Shown here one piece after another: positions 51,613 through 60,526 of a stretch of DNA of 64,000 bases. The stretch spans positions 62,001 to 126,000 of the forward strand of contig WGLL01000001.1 in the NCBI GenBank assembly GCA_016125585.1, in the 5' to 3' direction. Each line of letters opens with the position of its first letter. Position 1 is the first letter of the stretch. Under the pieces are notes generated by a model. The model saw nothing but the letters and a program-made list of their open reading frames with translations. It was not told where the DNA came from and did not search any database. Source of the DNA: Caulobacter sp. Its GTDB lineage: Bacteria > Pseudomonadota > Alphaproteobacteria > Caulobacterales > Caulobacteraceae. Made by a program: the position numbers and the translations under genes.

Positions 51613-52398
51613 TCACATGGCGCTGATGCCGCCATCCAGCTTCAGTTCCGCCCCGGTCATGAACCGGCTCTCGTCCGACGCCAGGTAGAGCACCGCGTCG
51701 GCGATGTCCCGCGGCGTGCCGATGCGGCCCAGCGGCACCTGCCGGCCCAGCTTGGCCTCGCCCTCCTCCTTGCCGAACCGTTGCCGGATCGGGTCGAGAA
51801 TCGGGGTGTCGATGAAGGTCGGGTGGATGGAGTTAGAGCGCACGTCCAGCTTCTGCTTGGCGCAGTAGAGGGCGATGTTCTTGCTGAGCAGCCAGACGGC
51901 CGCCTTGGAGGCGTTGTAGGCCGGGCCGTTGTGGTTGGCGATCAGGCCGGCGATCGAGGAGATGTTGATGATCGAGCCCGGCTGGTTGTCGCGCAGATAG
52001 GGCATGGCCAGCTTGGCCCCCAGGAACACGCTGTCGACATTGACGCTCATCACGTCGCGAAAATCCTGCAGGCTGCAGTGCTCCAGGTCGCCGCCCTTGC
52101 TGATGCCGGCGTTGTTGAGCAGCACCGAGATCCCGCCCATCGCCGCATTGGCCTGCTCCAGCGCCGCGGCCCACTGATCCTCCTGGGTGACGTCGAGGCG
52201 GTAGGCGACCGCCGTGCCGCGTCCGTGGGCGGCGTTCAGCTCCTCGGCGACCGCCTGGGCGCCCTCCAGATTGAGATCCCCCAGGGCGACTTTGGCGCCT
52301 TCCTCGGCCAGGCGGCGGGCCGCCCCGGCGCCCAGGCCCTGGGCCCCGCCGGTGATGAAGGCCTTCTTGCCGGCCACGCGGCCTGTCGCTGACGTCAT
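51613..52398 (-). CDS. SDR family NAD(P)-dependent oxidoreductase
   Basis: The ATG at 52398 has a GGAGGAG site and gives 261 residues. The classical SDR motifs are FITGGAQGLGAGAARRLAE (cofactor), LNNAGISKGG, the catalytic Ser in NISSIAGL and YNASK (Tyr/Lys). LGDLN places an Asp after the second strand, favouring NAD(H). The C-terminus is GAELKLDGGISAM. The substrate is unknown; members of this group oxidise cyclic alcohols or steroids. Confidence 0.9.
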   Translation of the reverse strand: MTSATGRVAGKKAFITGGAQGLGAGAARRLAEEGAKVALGDLNLEGAQAVAEELNAAHGRGTAVAYRLDVTQEDQWAAALEQANAAMGGISVLLNNAGISKGGDLEHCSLQDFRDVMSVNVDSVFLGAKLAMPYLRDNQPGSIINISSIAGLIANHNGPAYNASKAAVWLLSKNIALYCAKQKLDVRSNSIHPTFIDTPILDPIRQRFGKEEGEAKLGRQVPLGRIGTPRDIADAVLYLASDESRFMTGAELKLDGGISAM

Positions 52399-52433
52399 GG
52401 GTGTCTCCTCCGACTGATTTTTCAAACGGACGT

Positions 52434-52470
52434 TAGAGCGGGTTCCGGTAAGTGGGAACCGGCTATCGGA
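52434..52470 (+). repeat. Dispersed 37-bp hairpin repeat, copy B
   Basis: This copy matches copy A at 31 of 37 positions and copy C at 27 of 37. TCCGGTA pairs with TATCGGA (one G-T wobble), and a second possible stem is GGTTCC/GGAACC. It lies in the 93-bp gap between the SDR gene and the convergently placed end of the pterin dehydratase gene. Confidence 0.7.
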
Positions 52471-52491
52471 CCAATTGCCCGACGCCGGGGA

Positions 52492-52785
52492 CTACAGGGC
52501 GGCGGCTTCGTCCATGATCCGCGCCAGGGTCACGTCCAGGGCGGTGACGCCGTCGGCGTCATGGGTGCTGAGCAGCACCTCGACCCGGTTGTAGACATTG
52601 AACCATTCCGGATGATGGTCGAGCTTCTCGGCCGCCAGGGCGATGCGGGTCATGAAGCCGAAGGCGGCGTTGAAGTCCTTGAAGCTGAAGGTTCGGACGA
52701 TGGCGTCGCGCTCGCCGTCGGCGGCCCGCCACTGCGGGAGGGACTTGAGCGCCTCGGCGGCGCCGATCTTGGTGGGTCGGGTCAT
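52492..52785 (-). CDS. phhB: Pterin-4a-carbinolamine dehydratase
   Basis: The ATG at 52785 gives 97 residues, the usual family length. The active-site pattern is [23 protein letters not shown], with the paired histidines. [21 protein letters not shown] is the conserved helix. The enzyme regenerates dihydropterin after aromatic hydroxylation and acts as a small cytoplasmic protein. No phenylalanine hydroxylase gene is nearby. The ORF is open upstream into a palindromic element, which I do not consider coding. Confidence 0.92.
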   Translation of the reverse strand: MTRPTKIGAAEALKSLPQWRAADGERDAIVRTFSFKDFNAAFGFMTRIALAAEKLDHHPEWFNVYNRVEVLLSTHDADGVTALDVTLARIMDEAAAL

Positions 52786-52805
52786 GGCTCGGTCACCTTG
52801 TTCTG

Positions 52806-52966
52806 CTTCTCCCGCCTGCCGGGAGAAGGTGGCCTCCGAAGGAGGTCGGATGAGGGCAGCGCTGCAGACAGACGCCGAAGCGCCGGAACGAACCCGGACA
52901 TGGACGGCCGGCGCCGCCCTCATCCGGCTGCTGCGCGTCCACCTTCTCCCGGCAAGGGGGAGAAGG
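52806..52966. repeat. 161-bp palindromic (REP/MITE-like) element
   Basis: Terminal hairpins CTTCTCCCG/CGGGAGAAG (52806-52828) and CCTTCTCCC/GGGAGAAGG (52942-52966) flank inverted inner arms (GAAGGTGG against CCACCTTC; CGGATGAGGGC against GCCCTCATCCG). The design is the same as at 21042-21191, with a different sequence. It lies between the pterin dehydratase and the HAD gene and ends nine bases before the HAD stop. Confidence 0.75.
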
Positions 52967-52974
52967 ATCAAGGT

Positions 52975-53616
52975 CTAGAACCTCAACCCGGTCGCCTCGG
53001 CCAGTTCGGCCATGGCCTGGGCCTCGGTCGAGACCTTGATGGCCTTCATGCCCAGGGCGGCGGCGGGTTTGCAGTTGATGCCCAGGTCGTCGAGATAGAC
53101 GCAGGCCTCGGGCTCCACCGACAGCAAGTCGCACATCATCTGGTAGATGCGCGGGTCGGGCTTGCGGATACCGGCCTTGGAGCTTTCGATCACCGCGTCG
53201 AACAGGGTCATGACCTCGGCCACCGCGGCGGCCTTGGCGCTGGTCCCGGCCATGCCGGCCCCGTGGCCGGTCTGGACATTGTTGGTGATGCAGCCGACCT
53301 TGAAGGCCGCCTTGCAGGCCTTCAGCGCCGCGACCACGCCCGGCCGCACGTCCCCCGACAACAGTCCCAGCACCTCGGCGCCCCGCACCGGATGGCCGAG
53401 CGCGGAGGACTCCTCATGGAACATCGCGTCGAAGCCGGCGGCGTCGATCTCATTGCGCTCGAACAGGGCCCAGGCGTTGCTGTCGGGATTGGTCGAATTG
53501 ACGGTCCGGAACAGGTTGTGCGGCAGGCCCTTCTCGGCCTCGTACCGGTTGAAGGCCTCGAAGGGCGAGGAGGTGATCACCCCGCCGAAATCCCAGATCA
53601 CCGCCTTGACCGTCAT
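52975..53616 (-). CDS. HAD-IA family phosphatase (epoxide hydrolase N-terminal-like)
   Basis: The 213-residue protein has the HAD nucleophile VIWDFGGVITSS (Asp 9), ITNNVQTG (motif II), KAGIRKPDPRIYQ (motif III Lys) and YLDDLGIN (motif IV). The combination resembles the phosphatase domain of soluble epoxide hydrolase and ACAD10. It is a cytoplasmic phosphomonoesterase with unknown substrate. It is transcribed toward the palindromic element and the pterin dehydratase gene. Confidence 0.88.
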   Translation of the reverse strand: MTVKAVIWDFGGVITSSPFEAFNRYEAEKGLPHNLFRTVNSTNPDSNAWALFERNEIDAAGFDAMFHEESSALGHPVRGAEVLGLLSGDVRPGVVAALKACKAAFKVGCITNNVQTGHGAGMAGTSAKAAAVAEVMTLFDAVIESSKAGIRKPDPRIYQMMCDLLSVEPEACVYLDDLGINCKPAAALGMKAIKVSTEAQAMAELAEATGLRF

Positions 53617-53688
53617 GCCGCCTGTCGCTCCATTGAACCGGCGCGGACGCTAGAGACGCGCCGCCCCCGGCGCAACCGCGAGACCCCG

Positions 53689-54057
53689 ATGTTCCTGCTT
53701 TTCCCGCCAGCGCCGGTGCGCATCGCCCTCTTCGCCCTGGCCTGCGCCCTGATCGCCTGGCTGTCGCTGGCGCCGGGGGAAGACCTGCCGCAGGCTCTGA
53801 CCTTCTGGGACAAGGCCGAGCATGCGACCGCCTATCTGGGCCTGACCCTGGTCGGCGCCTGGGCCTTTCCCGAGAGGTTGCGGCGACTGGCGCTCGGACT
53901 GTTCCTCGCCGGCGTTGGAGTCGAGATTCTGCAGGCCATCATGGGACTGGGACGGCAGGGCGATCCGGTCGACGCCGTCGCCAACAGCGTCGGCATCGCG
54001 GTGGGGCTGGGCGTTGCGATGGCCGCGCGGCGGCTTCTCGGGACGCGGGTGCGGTAA
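53689..54057 (+). CDS. VanZ family membrane protein, 122 aa
   Basis: The ATG at 53689 gives a small protein with four hydrophobic segments (about 9-27, 43-60, 66-85 and 98-116). WLSLAPGEDLPQALTFWDKAEHATAYLGLTL contains the conserved DKxxH motif of VanZ-like proteins, and GRQGDPVDAVANSVG is the second conserved block. The role of this family in Gram-negatives is unknown. A short perfect palindrome CCCCGATCGGGG (54069-54080) lies 11 bp after the stop. Confidence 0.88.
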   Translation: MFLLFPPAPVRIALFALACALIAWLSLAPGEDLPQALTFWDKAEHATAYLGLTLVGAWAFPERLRRLALGLFLAGVGVEILQAIMGLGRQGDPVDAVANSVGIAVGLGVAMAARRLLGTRVR

Positions 54058-54148
54058 CCTTACCTCTCCCCCGATCGGGGAAAGCAGGGGTCGTCGACCT
54101 CCCGCGGGCGCATGATGACGCCTTCCTCGCGTCGAAAGTGTAGCCGCC

Positions 54149-54721
54149 ATGCGGATTCTCACCCTCTCCCTGCTCGGTCTGTCGGCCCTGGCCCTCGGCG
54201 CCTGTGACGACCTGACCGACCGCCAGGCCCGCGCCGACAAGGATTGCTGCTGCGCCAACACCTGTCCCACGCCGGCGCCCGCGCCGGCTCCGACAAGGAC
54301 GGCGGAGACGACGCCGCCTCCCGCGCCCCCGGCCGCAACGCCCGCCGCCACGGCAAGCGCCCGTTATCATCGCAAGGCCGCCCGCCGCTGGACGCACAGC
54401 GCCGGCGGCTCGCGCTACGTCGCCCGGTCCGGGACCGAGGGGGTCGGCTATCTCGACGAAGATCTGGCCGGCGGCTACCGGCGCGTCGGCGCCCGCAGCG
54501 AATACCGCGCCGGAACCTCCGTCAGCATCGAGGAGAGCGAGCGCTATTCCGAGCGCGAAAGCCGCTCGGAAAGCGGCTACGCCTACGGCTATTCGGAAGG
54601 CTACCGCACGGACGGCTACAGCGAACGCGGCGGACGACGCGGCCACGGACGGCGGCATTATCAGGGCTACACCGGCGTCGATCGCGACGGCTACCTGACC
54701 TGGCCCGGCAAGACGCCCTAG
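54149..54721 (+). CDS. Lipoprotein with Tyr/Ser/Glu-rich low-complexity region, 190 aa
   Basis: The signal sequence ends in the lipobox LGAC (Cys 19), so it should be lipid-anchored. A Cys cluster (KDCCCANTC) and a Pro/Ala/Thr linker follow. The C-terminal half is low complexity, with repeated YSE, RSES and GYxxGY elements and an Arg/His-rich end, giving many tyrosines. No family is recognised. The gene stands alone between VanZ and the convergent modA. Confidence 0.7.
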   Translation: MRILTLSLLGLSALALGACDDLTDRQARADKDCCCANTCPTPAPAPAPTRTAETTPPPAPPAATPAATASARYHRKAARRWTHSAGGSRYVARSGTEGVGYLDEDLAGGYRRVGARSEYRAGTSVSIEESERYSERESRSESGYAYGYSEGYRTDGYSERGGRRGHGRRHYQGYTGVDRDGYLTWPGKTP

Positions 54722-54730
54722 GGCCAGGGG

Positions 54731-55501
54731 TCAGGGCCTGAGAAATCCCTGGGCCCGGAACTGCGCCATGGCGGCCGGGCTCGACAGATGGGACAGCACC
54801 GCCCGGCCGGCGGCGGTGTCCCTGACCAGGGCGGCCGGGTAGACAATCGACTTGTGACTGTCCGCGGGAAAGGTTCCCACCACCCGCACCCGGGGCTCGA
54901 CCGCGGCGTCGGTCGCATAGACCACCCCCAGCGGCGCCTCGCCCCTGGCGACATAGGCCAGGGCGGTGCGGACATTTTCCGCCGGGACCAGGCGGGTCCG
55001 CACACTGTCCCATATCCCCAGATGCGTCAGGGCCTGCCGCGCGTATTTTCCGGCCGGCACGGCGGCGGGATCGGCGACCGCCAGCCGCCCCCCGCCAAGC
55101 GCCGCCGCGAGGGGCATGCCGCGGGCGATGCGCAGGTGGACGGGCGAGGTTTTCGGCGCGATCAGCACCAGGCGGTTGGCCAGCAGGTTGCGCCGCGTGC
55201 CGGCGATGACCCCGCCCCGGGCCTGCAGCCAGTCCATCCAGTCGCTGTCGGCGCTGATGAAGAGGTCGGCCGGAGCGCCTTGGGCGATCTGCCGCGCCAT
55301 GGCGGAGGAGGCGCCAAAGGCCAGCCGCAGCGGCGCGCCGGGACGCCCCCGATAGCCCTTCCCGATCGCGGTCAGCGCTGTCTCCAGCGAGGCGGCCGCG
55401 AAGACGGTGACGCCCCGGTTGCGGGCGAAGACGGACCCGCCGGAGGCCAGCGTCGTCGGGGCGGCCAGAAGGCTGGCCATCAGATGTCGCCGGGAGATCA
55501 T
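54731..55501 (-). CDS. modA: Molybdate ABC transporter substrate-binding protein
   Basis: The 256-residue protein starts with ISRRHLMASLLAA, a twin-arginine-like export signal. The mature part has the ModA pattern: VTVFAAASLETALTAIGKGY, FGASSAMARQIAQGAPADLFISADSDWMDWL, and GKYARQALTHLGIWD. It would bind molybdate or tungstate in the periplasm. No modB or modC gene flanks it, so the permease must be encoded elsewhere or the protein is an orphan binder. Confidence 0.88.
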   Translation of the reverse strand: MISRRHLMASLLAAPTTLASGGSVFARNRGVTVFAAASLETALTAIGKGYRGRPGAPLRLAFGASSAMARQIAQGAPADLFISADSDWMDWLQARGGVIAGTRRNLLANRLVLIAPKTSPVHLRIARGMPLAAALGGGRLAVADPAAVPAGKYARQALTHLGIWDSVRTRLVPAENVRTALAYVARGEAPLGVVYATDAAVEPRVRVVGTFPADSHKSIVYPAALVRDTAAGRAVLSHLSSPAAMAQFRAQGFLRP

Positions 55502-55578
55502 CCCGACCTCCTGCCAGAGCCCGCCGCCGGCCGCAACGCTGGCCCGGCCTTTGCGACGGGCCCCCGGGCTGGATCAGA

Positions 55579-55704
55579 ATGAAACACCGGGGGAAATTGA
55601 TGCGCTCACCGAACGGACCCTTGTTCAAGACCTCAGAAGTGCTGGTGATCCTGGCCTTCCTGGCCGCCGCCGCCGCCGTCGCGGGTTTCAGACTGGTCTA
55701 TTAG
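55579..55704 (+). CDS. Possible small single-pass membrane protein, 41 aa
   Basis: An ATG at 55579 opens a 41-residue frame, too short for most gene callers: a basic N-terminus (MKHRGKLMR), then one hydrophobic helix (VLVILAFLAAAAAVAGF), ending LVY. The positive-inside pattern suggests an inner-membrane protein with the C-terminus outside. A strong hairpin follows 11 bases after the stop. No clear ribosome site is seen (GGATCAGA). It lies between modA and asmA and could instead be leader sequence. Confidence 0.4.
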   Translation: MKHRGKLMRSPNGPLFKTSEVLVILAFLAAAAAVAGFRLVY

Positions 55705-55715
55705 CGACGACCGGG

Positions 55716-55735
55716 CCCGGGTTTGGGGACCCGGG
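55716..55735. terminator. Hairpin after the small membrane ORF
   Basis: CCCGGGT and ACCCGGG form a 7-bp perfect stem with the loop TTGGGG, 11 bp after the stop at 55704 and 52 bp before the AsmA start. There is no T tract. It may end the small transcript or protect its 3' end. Confidence 0.4.
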
Positions 55736-55787
55736 AACCGGATGCCGGGGGTCGCGCGTTAGGTTGCGGGGCTCCCGGAGCAATTTC

Positions 55788-57899
55788 TTGAACCAGACCG
55801 CATTCAGGCCGCTGACCGACGCCGTCTCACGCCTTGTCGGTCAGGCGCGCGGCGCGGTCGCCCGGGCCTTCGAGCCCGAGACCGCCGAGGACCGCGCCGC
55901 CCGTCGCGCCCGCCACAGCCCGGCGATGGTTCGCGGGCTGATGATCGGCCTGGCGGTTCTGCTCTGCGGCCTGGCGGCGCTGATCATTCTCTTCGACTGG
56001 AACTGGGTGCGCGGTCCGATCGGCCGCATCGCCTCGATGCAGCTGCAGCGGCCGGTGGTTCTGGCCGGCGACCTTGACGTCCATCCCTGGTCCCTGACCC
56101 CCCGGGCCGAGGTCAACGACCTGCGCATCGGCCAGCCCGCCTGGGCCCGCGACAAGGCCGATGGCGCGCAGATGGCCACCGTCGGCAGGCTGGAAATCAG
56201 CCTTCAGCTGCTCGACCTGATCCGGGGCCGCACCGTCCTGGGCCTGATCCGGGTGACCCGGGCTGACGTCCATCTGATCCGAGAGGCCTCGGGCCGCGCC
56301 AACTGGCAGTTCGGAAGCGGCAAGTCTTCCGCCGCGCCGAAGCTGCCGGCGATCCGAAGGCTGATCATCGACCACGCCAACCTGACCATCAACGACGCCC
56401 GGAGGCAGGCCCGGTTCAAGGGCGCGGTGACCACCCGCGACAGCACCACCGGCGAGGGCGACGGCCGCTTTCAGTTGATCGGTCGAGGCCAGCTGAACGG
56501 GGCGGTGTTCGAGGCCGACATCAGCGGATCGCCGCTGCTGAACATTTCCCCTGACCGGCCCTACGCCTTCCAGGCCAAGGTCCGGGCCGGCGCCACCCGC
56601 ATCGCCGCCGACGGCCAGATCGACCGGCCGTTCAACCTCAACCGGCTGGGCGCACGGTTCTCCATTTCCGGGGCCGATCTCAACGACCTCTACGTCCTGA
56701 CCGGCCTGGCCCTGCCCAATACCGGCCCCTACAGGGTCAGCGCCGGCCTGGTGCGCGACCATGGCCGCTTCCACCTCAATCGCCTGAACGGCCGCATTGG
56801 CGACAGCGACATCGCCGGACAGCTGACCGTCGAGACCGACCGCGACAAGCCGCTGCTGATCGCCGACCTGCGCTCGCGCCGACTCGACTTCGACGATCTG
56901 GGCAGCCTGTTCGGCATGGCCCCGTCGACCGGCAAGGGCGAGACCGCCTCGCCCGATCAGGTGGCCATGGCCGGGCGCCAGCGCGCCAGCGGCCGGCTGC
57001 TCTCGGACGCCACCCTGCAGGTCGAACGCATCCGGTCGATGGATGCCAGGGTCCGCTACCGCGCCGAGGCGGTCAATGCGCCGGGCCTGCCCCTGCGCAA
57101 GGTGTCCCTTGACCTGACCCTCAAGGACGGGGTGCTCAAGGGAACCCCGGTCGCCTTCAGTCTCGATCGCGGCGACATCCGCGGCGGCTTCACCCTCGAC
57201 GCCGGCAAGGACGTCCCCCGCACCGATCTCGATTTCCGCATGACCGGCTCGCACATCGAAAACTGGATCACCGCCCGGGTGCAGGACCAGCCGGTGATCG
57301 AGGGCCGGCTGGTGGCCCGCATCAAGATCAGCGGGACGGGCAATTCGCTGCACAAGGCCGCCTCGACCGCCAACGGATCCCTGACCGTGGTCTCGCCCGG
57401 CGGCGAGGTCCGCCAGGCCTTCGCCGAACTGCTGGGCGTCAACGTCAGCAAGGGGCTGATCATGCTGCTGTCCGAGGACCCCAGGCAGACGCCGCTGCGC
57501 TGCGCCGTCGCCGACTTCCAGGTCAGGGACGGGGTCGCCCGCGCCAACCACATCGTCGCCGACACCGGCGTGGTGCTGGTCGAGGGCAAGGGGACCATCA
57601 ATTTCAGCAAGGAGACCCTGAACCTCGAGTTCGAGGGCGACTCCAAGAAACCCCGGCTGCTGAGGGTCTTCGTCCCCATCACCGTCTCCGGCCGGGTGGC
57701 CGACCCCAGGGTCGGGGTCAAGACCGGGCCGCTGATCGGCCAGGGCGGCGTCGCCGTCGCGCTTGGAACGCTGCTGACCCCGCTCAGCGCGGTGCTGGCC
57801 TTCGTCGATCCGGGCCTGGCCGAGGACGCCAACTGCTCCGCCCTGATGCGGGAAGGCCGCAAACAGGGCGCCCCGGCCGTCAAGTCTGCGGCGAAATAG
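55788..57899 (+). CDS. AsmA family protein
   Basis: The TTG at 55788 has GGAG ten bases upstream and gives 703 residues. A cytoplasmic N-terminus of about 40 residues precedes one membrane segment ([20 protein letters not shown], about 50-70). A long periplasmic beta-rich chain follows, starting with the AsmA-type [30 protein letters not shown], and the AsmA_2-like region is at 400-680. Such proteins bridge inner and outer membranes for phospholipid transport or envelope homeostasis. The frame is open upstream, but without conserved sequence. Confidence 0.9.
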   Translation: MNQTAFRPLTDAVSRLVGQARGAVARAFEPETAEDRAARRARHSPAMVRGLMIGLAVLLCGLAALIILFDWNWVRGPIGRIASMQLQRPVVLAGDLDVHPWSLTPRAEVNDLRIGQPAWARDKADGAQMATVGRLEISLQLLDLIRGRTVLGLIRVTRADVHLIREASGRANWQFGSGKSSAAPKLPAIRRLIIDHANLTINDARRQARFKGAVTTRDSTTGEGDGRFQLIGRGQLNGAVFEADISGSPLLNISPDRPYAFQAKVRAGATRIAADGQIDRPFNLNRLGARFSISGADLNDLYVLTGLALPNTGPYRVSAGLVRDHGRFHLNRLNGRIGDSDIAGQLTVETDRDKPLLIADLRSRRLDFDDLGSLFGMAPSTGKGETASPDQVAMAGRQRASGRLLSDATLQVERIRSMDARVRYRAEAVNAPGLPLRKVSLDLTLKDGVLKGTPVAFSLDRGDIRGGFTLDAGKDVPRTDLDFRMTGSHIENWITARVQDQPVIEGRLVARIKISGTGNSLHKAASTANGSLTVVSPGGEVRQAFAELLGVNVSKGLIMLLSEDPRQTPLRCAVADFQVRDGVARANHIVADTGVVLVEGKGTINFSKETLNLEFEGDSKKPRLLRVFVPITVSGRVADPRVGVKTGPLIGQGGVAVALGTLLTPLSAVLAFVDPGLAEDANCSALMREGRKQGAPAVKSAAK

Positions 57900-57985
57900 C
57901 GCCCGGGAAAGCTGAAAAGGTTGGCGATTTCCGAAAACCGGCCCCATCTGCTATTGAGCCCGCCGCAACCGGACCCCGCACAGCC

Positions 57986-59134
57986 TTGACCACCACCCTC
58001 GACCTTTCCCGGGCCGCAAAGCCTGTTGTTCCCGTCAACCTCTCCGGGCTGACGCGGGAGGGCCTGCGCGCGGCCCTGGTCGAGGCCGATGTGGTTCCCG
58101 CCGACAAGGCGCGGATGCGGGCCAGCCAGATCTGGCGCTGGATGCACCAGGCCGGGGTCACAGACTTCGCCGAGATGACCAACGTCGCCGGCGAGACCCG
58201 CGCCCGCCTGGCCGAGACCTTCACCATCGCCCGCCCGGAGGTGATCGAGCGCCAGGTCAGCAAGGACGGCACCCGCAAGTGGCTGATCCGCACCGCCCCG
58301 GGCATCGAGATCGAGACCGTCTACATCCCCGATGTCGGTCGCAGCGGCGCCCTGTGCGTCTCCAGCCAGGTCGGCTGCACCCTCAACTGCACCTTCTGCC
58401 ACACCGGCACCCAGGCCCTGGTCCGCAACCTGACCGCCGCCGAGATTGTCGCCCAGGTGCAGGTGGCCAAGGACGACCTTGCCGAATGGCCCTCCGACAA
58501 GGCCGACCGCCTGCTCAGCAACATCGTCTTCATGGGCATGGGCGAGCCGCTCTATAACCTCGACGCGGTCAGCGACGCCCTCGACATCCTCAGCGACAAC
58601 GAGGGCATCGGCATCAGCCGCCGCCGCATCACCGTCTCCACCTCCGGCGTCGTGCCGCAGCTCCAGGCGCTGGGGACGCGCACCCAGGCCATGCTGGCCA
58701 TCAGCCTGCACGCCACCAACGACGAACTGCGCAACGAGCTGGTGCCGCTCAACAGGAAGTATCCGATCGCCGAGCTGATGGCCGGCATCCGCGCCTATCC
58801 GGGCCTCAGCAACGCCCGCCGGGTGACCTTCGAATACGTCATGCTCAAGGGCGTCAACGACAGCCCGGCCGAGGCCCGCGCCCTGGTCGCCCTGCTCAAG
58901 GGCATCCCGGCCAAGGTCAATCTGATCCCCTTCAACCCCTGGCCCGGCAGTCCCTATGAATGCTCCGGCTGGGGCGCCATCGAGACCTTCGCCGCCATCC
59001 TCAACAAGGCCGGCTACGCCTCGCCGATCCGCACCCCCCGCGGCCGCGACATCCTCGCCGCCTGCGGACAGCTGAAGAGCGAGAGCGAAAAGATCCGCGC
59101 CAGCGCCCGGCGCAAGAACGAAGCGGCGGCTTGA
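57986..59134 (+). CDS. rlmN: 23S rRNA/tRNA adenine C2-methyltransferase RlmN
   Basis: The 382-residue radical-SAM enzyme starts with TTG. The [4Fe-4S] motif is C131-TLN-C135-TF-C138 ([12 protein letters not shown]), preceded by [30 protein letters not shown] and [16 protein letters not shown] are diagnostic, and the methyl-carrying Cys is in ILAACGQL near 361. It methylates A2503 of 23S rRNA and A37 of some tRNAs. The DUF350 gene lies 105 bp downstream. Confidence 0.97.
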   Translation: MTTTLDLSRAAKPVVPVNLSGLTREGLRAALVEADVVPADKARMRASQIWRWMHQAGVTDFAEMTNVAGETRARLAETFTIARPEVIERQVSKDGTRKWLIRTAPGIEIETVYIPDVGRSGALCVSSQVGCTLNCTFCHTGTQALVRNLTAAEIVAQVQVAKDDLAEWPSDKADRLLSNIVFMGMGEPLYNLDAVSDALDILSDNEGIGISRRRITVSTSGVVPQLQALGTRTQAMLAISLHATNDELRNELVPLNRKYPIAELMAGIRAYPGLSNARRVTFEYVMLKGVNDSPAEARALVALLKGIPAKVNLIPFNPWPGSPYECSGWGAIETFAAILNKAGYASPIRTPRGRDILAACGQLKSESEKIRASARRKNEAAA

Positions 59135-59239
59135 GCCTCGGTTCCCGCCAGCGGAGAGCCGGCGCCCCCGCCGCGAGAACCTTTTCTTGCGCCCCCAAAG
59201 GCGTGCTAACCAACGGCCTGTCGCCAAACGGAATCCGTT

Positions 59240-59668
59240 ATGCCGCCTGAACTGCAGTCTCCGGAAATCGCCGCCTTCGCCAACGGCTTTCCCCTCGCCC
59301 TGATGCAGGCCGGGGTCACCGCCGTGATGCTGGTGCTGGGCGCCGGCCTCTATGCGATGCTGACGCCGCACAAGGAAATCACCCTGATCCGGGAAGGCAA
59401 CTCGGCCGCCGCCCTGTCCTTCGCCGGGGTTCTGATCGGGCTGACCATTCCCCTATGCACCGCCCTGACCACCTCGACCTCGCTGCTGGAGATCGGGCTC
59501 TGGGGCGTTGGCGCCATCTTCGTGCAGCTGCTGATCTTCCGCCTGACCGACTTTGTCCTGCACGGCCTGCCCCAGCGCATCCAGGACGGCGAGATGAGCG
59601 CGGCGATCCTGCTGTTCGGCGCCAAGATCGCCACCGCCCTGATCCTCTCCGCCGCCATCGCCGTCTGA
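59240..59668 (+). CDS. DUF350 family membrane protein, 142 aa
   Basis: Four hydrophobic segments are visible (about 20-40, 55-75, 85-105 and 120-140). EITLIREGNSAAALSFAGVLIGLTIPL is the repeat-like signature of DUF350, and GEMSAAILLFGAKIATALI is the second half. The family is proposed to be an inner-membrane protein linked to stress responses; the function is not established. A serine protease gene follows 18 bp downstream and probably shares a transcript. Confidence 0.9.
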   Translation: MPPELQSPEIAAFANGFPLALMQAGVTAVMLVLGAGLYAMLTPHKEITLIREGNSAAALSFAGVLIGLTIPLCTALTTSTSLLEIGLWGVGAIFVQLLIFRLTDFVLHGLPQRIQDGEMSAAILLFGAKIATALILSAAIAV

Positions 59669-59686
59669 TCGGTCACGAAACAGGCG

Positions 59687-60526
59687 ATGCAGTTTCCCCG
59701 GCTTCCCGACTGGACCATCTACGGCGCGGTGGTGCTCGCCCTGGTGATGGCCTCGGTCGGCCGCCGCGAGAAGGCTGACGCCCCCGCCCCGCCGCCGCCG
59801 GTGCCGGGCTCGGAAGATGTGCCGCTCGGCCCCGCCTCGCCCTTCGACCCCTCGGTGGTAGTCGAGATGCAGGACAAGCCGCAGCCCAGCAGCGGCACCG
59901 CCTTTTCCATCGCCGACCGCGGGGTGTGGATCACCGCCCGCCATGTCGTCGAGGGCTGTCCCCAGGTGGCCATCGTCGTGGCCGAGGGGCGCGGGGTCGC
60001 CGCCCGCGTGACCGTCGACATGAGCGGCGACGCCGCCGTCCTGACCACCGAGGGCGGGGCGCCGGCCATGCCGGTGATCGGCGTCGCCGACGCCGCCGGC
60101 CTGCGCCGCGGGGCCCGCGCCTTCCACCCCGGCTTTCCCCAGGGCAAGCCCGGCGAGATCGCCTCGCGGCTGCTGGGCCGGGAAAACCTGGTGGTGCGCG
60201 GCCGCGGCGCCCGCACCGAGCCGGTGCTGGTCTGGGCCGAGGTCGGCCGCACCAACACCCTGAAAGGTCCGCTGTCCGGCCTCTCCGGCGCCCCGGCCAT
60301 GGACGCCGCCGGCCGGGTGATCGGGGTCACCGTCGCCGAGGCCCCGCGCCGGGGCCGCATCTACACCACCACCCCGGAAACCCTGCTGGCGGCCATGCGC
60401 GCATCCGGCCAGTCCACCTCAGGCTTCGCCGCCGGCGAGCGGGTCAACACCGAAAACTACGGCCGCGTCGCCGACGCCCTGCGCCGCGACCTGCGGGTGG
60501 CCCAGGTGGTCTGTCTGGTGGCCTAG
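59687..60526 (+). CDS. Membrane-anchored trypsin-like serine protease
   Basis: The 279-residue protein has one N-terminal membrane anchor (about 10-25, IYGAVVLALVMASV), a proline-rich linker and a trypsin-fold domain. The triad is His in TARHVVEGC, Asp in MSGDAAVL and Ser in GLSGAPAMD, with GAP instead of the usual GGP. It would act in the periplasm. It is encoded with a DUF350 protein. The stop overlaps that of the convergent AmpG-like gene by 4 bp. No PDZ domain is seen, unlike DegP. Confidence 0.85.
   Translation: MQFPRLPDWTIYGAVVLALVMASVGRREKADAPAPPPPVPGSEDVPLGPASPFDPSVVVEMQDKPQPSSGTAFSIADRGVWITARHVVEGCPQVAIVVAEGRGVAARVTVDMSGDAAVLTTEGGAPAMPVIGVADAAGLRRGARAFHPGFPQGKPGEIASRLLGRENLVVRGRGARTEPVLVWAEVGRTNTLKGPLSGLSGAPAMDAAGRVIGVTVAEAPRRGRIYTTTPETLLAAMRASGQSTSGFAAGERVNTENYGRVADALRRDLRVAQVVCLVA

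Noticed and set aside
54069..54080. CCCCGATCGGGG palindrome as a terminator of the VanZ gene
   Set aside because: The stem would have to loop on four bases with only four pairs, and no T tract follows in the direction of transcription.
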